DNA from: Echiichthys vipera
Taxonomy: Eukaryota > Chordata > Actinopteri > Perciformes > Trachinidae
DNA length: 64,000 nucleotides
Assembly: GCA_963691815.1 (NCBI GenBank)
Contig: OY829667.1
Location: 22,456,587 to 22,520,586, forward strand
Reading direction: 5' to 3'
The notes beneath the pieces are model-generated. The model did not search any database. It was given only the letters and a program-made list of their open reading frames with translations, and had not been told where the DNA came from. A program made the position numbers and the translations under genes. Shown in pieces: positions 11,023 to 22,800 of this stretch (position 1 is the first letter of the stretch; every line of letters starts with the position of its first letter).

Positions 11023-12019
11023 CATCATGTGCATGTCATGGGAAGCATAGGTGGCCCACTCTATGCTGGTTAGCAGAAAAACATTTGGAGACCAGTCAGT
11101 GCCAGTCTATCTGGCGGTGTGACCGAAAGAACGTGACCCTTCCCTCCCCGGTGGATGGATAAGGAGCATGGTTTAACGGGTGTCTGTGGGGACTCAACCA
11201 GTGTAAAGTCCAGAAGAGGGGCATGTTGAAACAAATGTTGTGGTGCAGGTCTTTAGACCAGGCTTCAAGTGTGTATGGAGTCACAATGGTGTTAATGTGT
11301 ACTCCTCCGACTACACAGGGGCTATACTGTGTTGAGCCTGTGCTTTGAAACAACAGCAAACGAAAGACCTATGACAATGATGAAAATGGGGTTCATGAGA
11401 GTCATCCTCCCAAGAAAGATGTCTACCCAAGCACATCTTGTTGAGCAAAATATCCTGTGTGAAGCCGATAGTGCTAACATTGCAGGTCTCAATCTGTAAA
11501 GGCTTGCTTAATGGACTGTTGAGTGACTGTAATGGAGGCTACCTGCCCAACATCTAATCTCGGACCTGAGGAGCCAGGGATAGAACCGCTAATCTTCCGC
11601 ATTGAGGATTAAGTGTCTTTTTTCAGAGCTTGATAAAGTGATGCTCTCCCTCAGCAAGCCTTTACACCATAAGACCTACAATTTGGCACCAGCTTCATGC
11701 TGGATATGTCGCTCAAGACATGCTTGGGTCGATATCTTTCTTACTTGGATAACCGATCAAGACCCCCTGAACTGACAAGTCCCACTTCTTGAAATACTTT
11801 TGTGATGTACATTTGACATGTTGACTTTTGATGATAACTTTTTGTATATTTTGTGGGCCTTTATTTTAATTTTTATGTTAGCTATATATTTAAGTCCAAT
11901 TAAAAGTCATTTTACTTTAACATCCTTGTATTTACTCTATTTGTATGTAGGTTTATGATACCACAGATAATCTCCCTCTTTTTAACAACTTAATGTTTGC
12001 AGGTATGGTAGACCCTAAG
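11023..12019. other. Intergenic DNA with no supported gene
   Basis: There is no open frame with recognisable domains. It is AT-rich towards 11800-11990. It may include old repeats that I cannot classify. Confidence 0.4.
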
Positions 12020-13765
12020 AACCTTCAGTACTGTGCAAAAGGTTAAGGCAGGTGTGGAAAATTGCTGTAAACTAAGAGTGCATTCAAAATTGAAAGTCTT
12101 CATAGTTTAGTTGTCAATTATCAAAATGCAGTGACTGAACAGAAGATAAATCTAAATCAAATCAATATTTGCTCTGACCACCCTTTGCCTTCAAAACAGA
12201 ATCAATTCTTCTAGGTTCACTTGCACACAGTTTTTGAAGGAATCCGGCTCATAGGTTGTTCCAAACATGTTGGAGAACTAACCACAGATCTTCTGTGGAT
12301 GTAGACTTCCTCAAATCTTTGTGTCTCTTCATGTGATCACAGACAATATTTTAAAGTTGTCAATATTCCAGCGCACAAAACAATGACTCAAGAGCGATGT
12401 ATTTGATTTCACACGCACAGATATTAACGATCGCGAGCAGATTTGAATCCGTTGAGCTCAACAGTATCTTCTCTCACTCGCGGGAGAGGCAGCTTTGCTG
12501 CTCGAGGGTTATTTCTGCGCGTGGGGCGCACAATATACACTCACCAGAGAGGCAGCTTCCGCTTGCTCGTGGAGTGCTTTGAGCTGGCTCCTGGAGTGCT
12601 TGCTACGCCTGTGAATAAAGATTTTGACACTTCGGGGGCTGAGCCAGTGGACTTTGATTAACAGCTCTCAGGGAGCCTGGGGTTGCCAGGTTGGAGAGTT
12701 TCAGCTTTAGGATACCGGCAAGAGGAGAGACAGTGGCCGTCATCAAAACATTATCGTTACAACAGGTATTAAATAAAGTAGTATTGTAATAATAGTACAG
12801 GCAGGAGTATTAACACTTACCAATAACACAAATAAATGTGTATGTGATTGTTAAAAGTCATATCTAGCATTACATTATATAACTTTGGACTTCTTGTTCT
12901 TCTTTACGCTGGAGATAGTTCTTACTGAAATTGGCTGTATGTTTGGGCTTGTTGTGCTGTCAAATACATTTGGGGCCAAGCACATGCTTCCCTGATGGTA
13001 TTGCATGATGGATGAGTAACTGCCTGTATGTCTCAGCACTGAGGACACCATTAATCCTGACCAAATCTCTGAACCCATTTGCAGAAATGCAGCCCCAAAC
13101 TTGCAAGGAACCTCCACCATGCTTCACTGTTTCCTGCTGATACTCTCTCGGCCTTGTTCCTACGTCGGAGGTTTCGATTTTTGACTCTTCCATGAAGATC
13201 ACTTCTGTCCAGACATCCTCGGGTCCCACTGGTTTCCGACAGTTGTAAGCTGATGGCACTGCTGGACATCTTCAGATATTGAAGGGAAATAAGCTTGATG
13301 TGTCTTTCATCTGCTGCACTAAGTTTCCTTGGCTGACTACGATCCTCAATGTTGCCTGTTTCTTTGTTCTTCTTCAAAAGAGCTTGAGCAGCACATCTAG
13401 AAACCCCAGTCTGCTTTGAAATCTGGGTTTAGAGAGACTTTGCTGATGCAGTACAACTACCTTGTGTCTTGTTGCTGTGCTCAGTCTTGTCATAGTGTAT
13501 GACCTGTGACATGAAAATGTATTTCACAACCTCCCCTTGGTAGCAGTGTTTGGCTGTTCCTCATCCAGTTTTAAGCCTCCTACACAGCTGTTTCTGTTTC
13601 ATTTAATGACTGTTTCAACCTACAGTTGAAATTGATGATCACAAGCAACTGTTTGGTATGATTGGTTAATCATACACCTGACTCAAATCCTACAAAACCC
13701 CTGAATTTGTGCAAGTGTACCTATAAGAATTGATGCTGGTTTGAAGGCAACGCTAGTTGCTGGTT
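12020..13765 (-). mobile_element. Tc1-like transposon relic, minus strand, interrupted
   Basis: Decayed transposase runs on the minus strand. The N-terminal helix-turn-helix part is at about 13370-13250. The catalytic core is at about 13220-12960 (WTEVIFMEESK, VKHGGGSLQVWGCISANGF), and KNYLQRK-type sequence follows near 12910. Sequence between the DNA-binding part and the first catalytic region is missing. The outer regions (about 12180-12260 and 13690-13760) are long imperfect inverted repeats sharing CAATTCTT.TAGGT.CACTTGCACA, as in Tc1 elements with extended IRs. The left end carries CAGTACTGTGCAAAAGGTTA. An unrelated block at about 12359-12890 interrupts it. Confidence 0.8.
12359..12764. 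repeat. Unclassified insert in the Tc1 relic, possible solo LTR
   Basis: This GC-richer block sits inside the Tc1 copy. It starts TGTCAATATT, ends GTTACAACA, and holds a plus-strand AATAAAG at about 12613. TG...CA ends plus a poly(A) signal suggest an LTR. I see no clean target-site duplication and no second copy, so this is tentative. Confidence 0.3.
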
Positions 13766-13769
13766 TCCA

Positions 13770-14672
13770 CTGATGCAAAGTGGAAAGGTGTGCTGTGCTA
13801 CCTGTTGGAAAGTAAAGTTTAATATCAAATAGCCAGTGGTCACCATATCTGCTCATTAAAGTACCAACAACATCATCTCACCATCTCAGCTTTGTAGAAG
13901 GGGGATTCAAGAGATAAGAGGTGTGTTTCAAAGCTGCAGAGCAGTCGTCCAGTGGTGCAGAACACCGGCAACCGAGGTGCAGGGCTGGCATAACCAGGTT
14001 GTCAGAGGATTCGTCAGAGACCAAGGAGTGGACGGGTTGTCCAACAGGGCGGCATGCGATAGCCTCTAGATAGGGGACGCTTCGCCGTGGCAACAGAAGT
14101 TCAGCATCAAGGGTCACTTTCGTTGTGAACCCTAAATCTTCAGCTTTAAGCCAAAAAGAGACTTTCTGGATTCTTCAGCTTCTGCAGCTTTGAGTTAGGT
14201 GAATTAGAGTCAGTTTGTCACTTTCAAGCTCTTGTGAAAACTGGACTTTGATATAAACTTCAAAAAGAGTAACTTTGCGCTCTACAGCCAAGATAAAATA
14301 AGCTTGTTTTCACAACTTAACACAACGTTTGACTGATTAATAAAATATTAATTAAAAAAAACATTGAACTTCGTTGAAACAAAGTCAGGCAGAAAGTTAC
14401 AAATAAAGACAAAAATAAACTTGATGTTACAAAATAAAAGACTGTACAATAGACGAGACTAAGTGGAAGTGAAGAAGGAAGAAGTGAGAAGAAGGGAGTA
14501 GATGACTGAGGAGACAGCTTGGGTCTACTATCTTTAAGTCCAGTTCTAAGGTGGGGCCTGGATAATGAGATGCATTTATTTTCCTTCCTAAAGTAAGGGA
14601 AACGCCCTCTGTCCTTGGTCTCCAAAGACAATAGATCAGTTTTCATATACATATAAAAATCAGGCCAAGTGT
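13770..14672. other. Unclassified DNA between Tc1 and Rex3-like copies
   Basis: No coding region could be recognised. The right part (14320-14480) is A-rich on the plus strand. Confidence 0.35.
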
Positions 14673-16242
14673 ACTCACAAACCCCCAGCTGAGCACCGTG
14701 TTGTTGGAGTTTACCCTGGTGGACGAGAGGGTCAACTCCTTAGGCCTGCGGTTGGTAGGGGGGAAAACTCTGACTGTTGTTTGTGAATATGCGCCAAACA
14801 GCACTTCAGAGTATTCAGCCTTCTTGGAGACCCTGAATGGAGTCCTGCATGGGGCTCCAGTAGGGGACTCCATAGTTCTGCTGGGAGACTTCAACGCCCA
14901 CGTGGGCAATGATGGAGACACCTGGAGAGGCGTGATCGGGAGGAACGGCCTCCCTGATCTAAATCCGAGTGGTCGTCTGCTATTAGACTTTTTTGCTAGT
15001 CACGGATTGTCTATAACGAACACCATGTTCAACTCATAAGTGTACGTGGTACCAGAGCACCCTAGGCCAAAGGTCGATGATCGATTTTGTGATCGTATCA
15101 TGTGATCTGAGGCCGTTTGTTTTGGACACTCGAGTGAAGAGAGGGGCAGAGCTGTCAACTGATCACCGTCTGGTGATGAGTTGGGTCAGAGGATGGGGGA
15201 AGATTCTGGACGGACCAGGTAAGCCCAAATGAGTATTGCGGGTGAACTGGGAACATCTGGAGGAGGCCCCTGTCCAAGAGATCTTCAACTCACACCTCCG
15301 GTGGAGCTTTTCTGGCATCCCTGTGGAGACTGGCGGCATTGAACCGGAGTGGGTAATGTTCAAAGCTTCCATTGCTGAAGCTGCAGCAGTGAGCAGTGGC
15401 CTCAAGGTCTTAGGTGCCTCAAGGGGCAGTAACCCTCGAACACCGTGGTGGACACCGGTGGTCAGGGAAGCTGTCCGACTGAAGAAGGAGGCCTTCCGGG
15501 ATATGCTATCCAAGAAGACTCCTGAGGCAGTTGCAAGGCACCGATGAGCCAGAAAGGTGTGAGAGAAGTTCGGAGAAGTCATGGAGAAGGTATTTCTGGA
15601 AAACCATTCGACACATCAGGAGGAGGAAACAGGGAACCAAGCTGTTTACAGTAAGGACGGGAAGCTGGTGACCTCAGCCGATGAGGTTATCGGGCATTGG
15701 AAGGAGCACTTCAAGAAACTCCTTAATTTGACTAAAACGCCACGCTGTGACCTTCAGCACGCAGGCAAAGCTCTCGATCTACCGGTCAATCTTCGTTCCT
15801 ACCCTCACCTATGGTCATGAAAGCTGGGTCATGACCGATAGAACGAGGTGCAAGCAGCCGAAATGTTTTTTTTCAGGAGGGTGGCTGGAGTCTCCCTTAG
15901 AGATAGGGTGAGAAGTTCAGCCATTCGTGAGGAACTCGGAATAGAGCTCCTGCTCCTTTGCGTTGAAAGGAGCCAGTTGAGGTGGTTCAGGCATCTAGTA
16001 AGGATGACCCCTGGGCGCCTCTCTAGGGAGGTGTTCCAGGCAAGTCCAGCTGGGAGGAGGCCTTGGGGAAGACCAAGACTAGGTGGAGAGATTATATCTC
16101 CACACTGGCCTAGGAGCGCCTCTGGATCCCCCAATTGGAGCTGGTTAATGTGGCCCGGGAAAGGGAAGTTTGGGGTCCCCTGTTAGAGCTGCTGCCCCTG
16201 CGACCCGACCCCGAATAGGGGTTGAAGATGAGAGATGAGATA
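14673..16242 (+). mobile_element. Rex3/RTE-like LINE, copy B, RT-deleted
   Basis: This starts in the endonuclease: GKTLTVVCEYAPNSTSEYSA near 14760, then LLGDFNAHVGNDGDTWRGVI at 14878-14940. The linker is at 15236-15547 (TPWWTPVVREAVRLKKEAF), followed by EDFKKLLN-type sequence to about 15740. Nearly all of the reverse transcriptase is missing. A 14-bp RT remnant (GTGACCTTCAGCAC, near 15747-15760) stands between two deletion joints. The C-terminus resumes at ALDLPVNLRSYPHLW and runs to 16200, and the GATGA tail ends at 16242. It is a dead, frameshifted copy of the same family as 2446-3955. Confidence 0.85.
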
Positions 16243-16587
16243 CTTAATGTCAATACTTAACATGATCAGGTTTAATATCATCGCATTTCTGTAACTTTGG
16301 CAATCTTGATCATAGAACGGCCAGAGTCATTCCAAACAACACTTATTTCTTTACAGATGAATAAAACACACATTTTATATAACGACAGTTTATATTTCTC
16401 ATAATAGTTTTCTTTAAGAACATATTAAAGGGTGAGTCTCTGGTCTTCTTATCTGTGAGATAAGAATTCTGTGGGTTGCTCAGGACCATAAAAGTGTCAC
16501 AAGTTTCTGTGAGAGGAATGCAGGGATCTCGAGTTAGAGTCGGGGTACTATAAAATGTATCTCTTAAAAAGGGTGTGGGGGGGGGGT

Positions 16588-16590
16588 GTA

Positions 16591-16652
<62 letters not shown>

Positions 16653-16653
16653 C
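16588..16653. repeat. (TA)n microsatellite
   Basis: A short TG run passes into an almost pure TA dinucleotide array. Further TA-rich sequence extends to about 16742. Confidence 0.9.
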
Positions 16654-16680
16654 ACAGTATACACATACACATGTGTATAT

Positions 16681-16715
16681 GTTAGCACTGTTGCCTCACA
16701 GTAAGAGGGTTCCTG
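16681..16715 (+). repeat. Fragment of the tRNA-derived SINE family
   Basis: GTTAGCACTGTTGCCTCACA followed by GTAAGAGGGTTC matches the A-box to B-box segment of the SINE at 42528-42898. Only about 35 bp remains, embedded in the TA-rich repeat. Confidence 0.55.
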
Positions 16716-16742
16716 TATATATATTCCTATATATGTATATAT

Positions 16743-18035
16743 ACAGTGGAGATCAAAAGTAAGTGAACAAAATATAAATACTTGATTTATTATGAAATAT
16801 TGTTTTTAATTTAATAGAATATCTGCTGTGGCAATACTGTGCTGTACTAGCATGTGGTTGTTTTTTTTTTTTTAAATAACCAAGGCACCTTAACAAAAAC
16901 TTTTATTTTGTGAAAAAACATTGATCAAAATTCTCCCAGTTATTGGTGTTAATTTGCACCTGGTGACAATTGACTTCATTGTTGGACACACACTATTTAT
17001 CTGCAGCTCTCCTGGTAACTTTGAAGGATGACGAGCTGCTCTAAGGTGACTGAAACCCTGAGACAGCAGGTTGTCCAGGTGAAGGCCAAAGGGATGACCC
17101 TCTCAGCCATCAGAGAGAGGTTGGGCGTTCACAGTCTGTGATTTCAAGAATATTGAAACTTTACAAGGACACCGATTCATTTAAGTCCCTCACGAGAGGA
17201 CTATTATGAGAAGACTCTCAATGGGGAATCAGTTCAACACTGCAGCTGGAGTTGGTCTCCAGTTCAGTGCTGAACAGGGCAAGGATCTGCCTCTGTACAC
17301 AGCTTTCAGACTTTTTGGAGTGAAAGCCCACTCTGCAGTGACTAAACCTCTCATCAGCAGAAAGAATAAAAAGGCTAGACTCACCTTTGTTGAGGAGCAT
17401 GTTGTGTGGACAGAGGAGAACTGGTCCAGAGTGACTACAGTGATGAGAGGACGTTCAGTTTACTTGTATCTGATGGAATCATTATGTTGGGTGTAGGGCT
17501 AGGGAAAGACTGAACACCAAGTGTGTAATGAAGTCAGTTAAATTTGGAGGAGGAAGTGTCATTGTTTGAGGGATGTTTTCTGCAGCAGGAGTTGGGCTTC
17601 TTGTACAGCTACATGGCAGGGTGAATGCAAAGGTTTATGTGAACCTCCTTCAGCAACATGCAATACCTTTACTGCAATTGTTCTCCCAATCAGCTGAAAT
17701 TTTAATGCAAGACAATGTCCGCTGTCACACTGTTAAACAGGTGAAGCAGTTCCTTAAAGCTAAGAATATTGAAAAAATGAAATGGCCAGCCCAGAGTCCA
17801 GATCTAAACCCTATAGAGAATCTCTGGAAAATACTTGGCAACAGAGAAACCCACTACAGTTAATGAACGGTGGAAGAGACTGCAAGAAGAATGGACCAAG
17901 ATCAAACCAGAGCAGTGTGAGAAACTAGTGATGTCCTGTGGGCGCAGATGTGCTGAAGTCATTCAAAGCAAGGGCCTCTACACTTCAATGGTTTCCTGTG
18001 GAAAACAAATCTTTTTTGAGCCGAGGCCGTGTTGA
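16743..18035 (+). mobile_element. Tc1-like transposon relic, plus strand
   Basis: The left end is TACAGTGGAGATCAAAAGTA, a typical Tc1 terminus starting CAGTGGAGATC after a TA. Transposase begins near 17027 (MTSCSKVTETLRQQVVQVKA). The helix-turn-helix region is frameshifted. The core follows in two frames: TEENWSRV near 17415, then MQDNVRCHTVKQVKQFLK and SPDLNPIENLWKIL at 17706-17835, and a C-terminal stretch to 18035. The second Asp and the Glu are separated by 34 residues, which is the DD34E signature. The first Asp region is frameshifted. I do not see the matching right inverted repeat, so the copy is 3'-truncated or decayed. Confidence 0.85.
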
Positions 18036-18739
18036 TGGAAAACCTTTTAAGAACTACGGAGAGAAAAAAAAAGCTTGTTTTTGATCGTGTAGACGTACCC
18101 AGAGTGTTCGCACACGGTACAACACATGCCCTTATATAGTGTTTAGGGGTAGTTTGTTAATGAACACTTATGAAGTGTGAATTGTGTACAAGTTTATGTT
18201 CACATAATTTATTGTTATTTTGTTTTGTGTTTCTATTATTATTATTATTATTTTTGTAATTGTTTTTAATCTGTGTTTGTTTCATGTATTTACATGTTTG
18301 AAATATATAATAAAGAAAGATCATGATCAAGTGGGTAAGAGCAAATTTGGATGGTTAAAAGGTTTGGAGAACATTTCAGAGAATGTTGCTGCATGAGGCC
18401 CAAACAGAGGACAGAGTAGACCTGAACAATACTGCCATCATGTGGCCAAAGCTAAACTCACTTAGTGTAATCATGAAGCAACACTGCATGCTGTTTTGAG
18501 TTCAGCTCAAAATCAGGAATCTTTTGACATTTGTGAGTCATCTGGAATATACTTTGAATTCAAAAACCAAGACTTTTTTTTTTTGCTCACTTATTACAAG
18601 TTAAAATAATATTGTATTTTTTTGGACACAGTGCAGCAAACTATAATCCCAAAAACTGCCACACCGTTATGGTTTAAAGTTAAAGCTACATGACTTCTTT
18701 ACAAGACTGCTGAATAGATGTGAAGAACTGGATGTCCAA
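18036..18739. other. Intergenic DNA, nothing recognised
   Basis: AT-rich with a short ATT run near 18237 and an AATAAAG at about 18309. No supported gene or repeat border. Confidence 0.4.
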
Positions 18740-19310
18740 CTCATTTCTTCAATTGAACCAAAACAGAAAATCTTGTATTTAGCGATATAAACACTAATAT
18801 ACTGCCCATCTACAGGTATTTGTCTGTCCACGTTAAGCCTGTTGGAAGAAATCTTGGCATCTGGTTGAGTTTAATTTAAGTTCTTGACAACATTTTACTA
18901 AACTTGCACAAATCAACTAAGAAACAAAACCAAATTTTGACCTCTTTCAAGCTTTAGAGAAACCATTTTACATGCTTTTATATCATCATCATGCCTGGAC
19001 AACTATAACAGCCTTTTGACATGCCTAAATAGAAAGTGTAGACCAGCTACAGACAATACAGAATCAGAGGAACCCTTGCTGAGGAAATACAACAGACTGA
19101 GTCAGTGTCTCCATTTACACAGTGTCTTCAAATCGAAGTTCAAAACATATTTTTATCACATTTCTGTACCTGATTTTTCATTCATGTTTTTATTCTGTTT
19201 TACGATTTGTATGTTGCTCTTTTAGCACAGTTATTTTGTTACTGCTCTGTTGTTCTTTTTCCTGTAACTTTGTGTGGATAAGTGCTATATAAATAGAGAC
19301 ATTATTAATT
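18740..19310 (+). mobile_element. L2/CR1-group LINE relic, RT C-terminus and 3' end
   Basis: Decayed plus-strand sequence retains the RNLGIWL block (about 18850) and, in mixed frames, the region that normally reads as LDYCNSLL. SKFKTYFYHISVPDFS (about 19130-19180) follows. It ends in a 3' UTR with AAGTGCTATATAAATAGAGA. The frame is full of stops, so it is an old copy. Confidence 0.65.
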
Positions 19311-19416
19311 TCATTTGGAGTTGTGTTTTTGTCCATCTGATAAATGCAGGTTCAATATTTATTTTAGCTGTTTTGTTCCATACCAACTACTGTGAAACAG
19401 ATCTTTCTCTTTAGCC

Positions 19417-19475
19417 CAGGGATTCCTAATTCCGGCCCTGGAGGGCCACTATCCATCAGGATTAGGCCCCCTTGC
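19417..19475. repeat. hAT-like terminal fragment
   Basis: CAGGGATTCCTAATTCCGGC followed by CCTGGAGGGCCACT resembles the terminal block of a hAT-type MITE common in fish and amphibians. The other end was not found. Confidence 0.4.
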
Positions 19476-19711
19476 TTTAGCCAGTAAATGCTCCACTGTG
19501 TTCACCAGCTAGCTGCTAACCTTCTGTTAGGTGCTGAGCGGGTAGTGTAGAGTGGGTTTATAAGAGCGTTGTTGCTGTTAACAGCTGCCTTTAGCAGTGA
19601 GAGGCTGAACCAAAACATTACATCTTAAGATCAAAATGGCTTCCATACCACCTTTGAATGTCTATGCATTTCAATGAAAAATACAAGGCAAGTTCTCTTG
19701 TTATATTACTT

Positions 19712-19717
19712 TTTATT
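19712..19717 (-). terminator. zcchc4: Polyadenylation signal of zcchc4
   Basis: AATAAA on the minus strand lies about 120 bp downstream of the zcchc4 stop codon and is the first canonical signal after it. It implies a short 3' UTR. Confidence 0.6.
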
Positions 19718-19835
19718 CTACTACAACAACTGCTAACACTGTCACTGTCACAGTCATCACAGTCATTTGAGTTATAATAAAATAAGCAACTGCTTGTGAT
19801 TGCACACCTGACGACATACTGCATGAAGGCTGAGG

Positions 19836-22800
19836 TCACTTAGACAGAATGGCCATCTTCTTTGCTCTGCGAGCAGCTCCGGACTTCCTCTTAGCTTTAG
19901 GCTTCGGGGGGGGATGATGGGATACATCTTTGCCTCCGCTCTTGGCACTGGGCCGATGCCTGGAGAGGCAAAACACAGATTGATCGACCGATACAGAAGA
20001 ACAAGTTAAGACATGAAAATATGGACTCTTATTAGTTCAAAGACTGAGCCCTCGACAGGGGCAGTTCTGTAAACTCACCTGCTCGTCCTATGTGTGTTTT
20101 TAAGAGGGCAACCTTTGCGTTTGTGCTCCAGGCTGCCACAGTTGAAGCAGCCCTCCTTTCCTTGACCTTGTCCACATGGGTGGTCTGGGAGGGCACAGCG
20201 GCCACAGGCCGGGCAGTGTTTCCAGGCTTAGAGGGAAAAGATGAAATAGATATGCACATTAATAAAAGGTTCAGGCTAAAGTAGTGATGCCAAGATTTCT
20301 GCGTATCTTGACAAGCAGTAACCACATATCCATGTACATCTTACTACTATATCTGATGTGATTATGTTTACTTTTACGTACATGGTTTCACACATCTCTC
20401 ACATGTTGAGCAGTGCTTCCATTCTCTGCCGTCCTGGAGACACACAGAGAAAGCAGAAGTTGTAACATTTGATTTGATTAGAGTACATATAATGGATGTA
20501 GTTGTGGTTTTATACCTTGGAAGGGCAGACATTGCATTTAGCACAGTGCTTGTTGAAGGAGGAGACAAATCTCTGACATATAGCGCAAAACCTGAAGTGG
20601 AAGAGAAGGAGAGAAGATACACGACCTTTTAACACAACTTCAAAATAACTGATATTGACTGCATGGTTGTTCCAGTTTGGTATGACTTTGAGTTCCATCC
20701 CAAATGTGTTCCTAATATTCAATGCTTTGTCAGATTTATATATTTTTTGATCACATACCTCCTGATTGACAGTTACTCACAACTTACTGTAACTTATTCC
20801 TGTAGTTTCCTTATGTTAGAATACACTTTAATTCTAAAGTTTGACTAGTTTTATTTAATAAACATAGCTATGGAATAATAGTTTAATAACAATAATATTA
20901 ATATAAATTCCTCAAAGTACAGTATGGTACAGTATTATTTTGGCAGTGAAATTAAAATTAATAGTTTTGTACAGAAAATGTCTAGAGATACCCAGGCCAA
21001 ATAAATATTTCCATTTTAATATCAGAAGGATAAAGGATATGCTGTATTACAGACGGGCTTTTGAGACTTACAGCATTATCAGTTTAAAAAGTCTGATAGT
21101 AAAACATCAGATAATATTCTGTTTTTAACACAAATACCTAACAACATTAATAACATAATAACAACTGTGTATGATACAAATTAAATTAAAGGGAACCCTT
21201 TATGCTTTTCCATATTTTCTGTCATGTATATCTTGTAATAATGTGGGATGTTTATGCTAAACATGACCAGACCTTCAAAAAATAAGGTAAACGTGTTTAT
21301 GGGTTTATGGGTTTTAAAGAATTGGGTTGATTATGGAATACTTCTTCTCTGTCAACCGCTGAACAAGTAGGGTCATTTGTTTACATATAATGATTTTTTA
21401 TCAGAGAATAACATTCCTGTGCTTCCTTCCATGTCTTTTCTGCAATCAGAGATACTATCCAGCAAACCTCTCTACCAGGGAGGAAAGGAGTCAACGATGC
21501 ATTTTAAAATGCACGACAAACACTTAGCTCTACGTGAGAAAGGACACAGTGCTGTGATGTTAGTCTTTTTTACCACGAGTATGATAAGTGTTTCATCATA
21601 GTTATGTTTATATTTACATTACATTTTTTCACAAATGGGTACTTAAGATGGGCTTTTGAGACTTACAGCATTATCACTTTAAAAAGTCTGATAATAAAAC
21701 AGCTGATATTCTGTTTTTAACACAAACACCCAACATAACAGTGTATGATTGGAGTAAATTAAAGGGAACCTATTAAGCTAAGAATCTATTTTCCTTAGAT
21801 TCTGTCATATATATATAATGTTATAATGTTTGGATGTTCATGCCAAACATGAACTGCTCAAACAGCTCTGGTTGCTTGTGTTGTTCATTGCTCCTTAATT
21901 CCATATCACACTACTGCTGCAATATGTGCAAAACAACATTCTCTGTTGTGTTTGGTTTATAAAGCATAATTTCAGATTTTTGACAGTAGAAAGTGCTGCT
22001 ATATTCCCCCACAGTCCACTACTAACAACTTGTAGCTACAGGCCAACAGCAGACAAAGCTGTAATATTGGTTGCTTGTGTTGTCCTTACTCCATATTTTG
22101 ACCATGGACCACCGTTTGGGAGAGGTGGGCTTTTTGTAAAGCACATGTACGAGCACGAGCGTGCGCACGTGAACGAGTACAAGCACAAGGCCTACGGCGG
22201 TTCTGACGTCATTTTATGTGCGTCTGTTCGGATATAGAAAAAAGAAGGACCGACCATGCGCGGACATTTAAAACAATTGCGGCAAAAGGTTCACGTTGGT
22301 GTGATGCGGAGGTGGGGTGTTTACTGCAGATTTGAACAGATGAAAATATTCAAAAACAAATGGACAAGACGCACAAAAACTCGGAGGTCTATGGAAAGAT
22401 TTAAAAAACAATGCGACGCATCGCGATGATGTCAATCAATGCGTGTTACGCGTTACTGCGTGATGACGTATAGGCAGGCAAGAAGCATTCCGCCGAGGCC
22501 CAGGTAGTGTGAGTACAAACGGGCCTGGCCCGCGGGGGGGACAAGTACCCTAAAGCACAGGGCAAGTGCACCCTTAGACAGACAGGTGCTGCAACAGAGC
22601 AGCAGCCATGAGCAGTATGAGAAAAACAGTGTTTTTTTTGTTTTTTTAACATTAAAGCATGTTAAAATGTTCTAGTAGAAAAAAAAAAGCACATGTATGA
22701 AGCTGAAAAAGAGTATAATAGGACCCCAGTAAACTTAATTATTATAGAATTGGGACCAAGATATGAAAACAAACAGTGTTCTCTGCTGGTCAGACTACAG

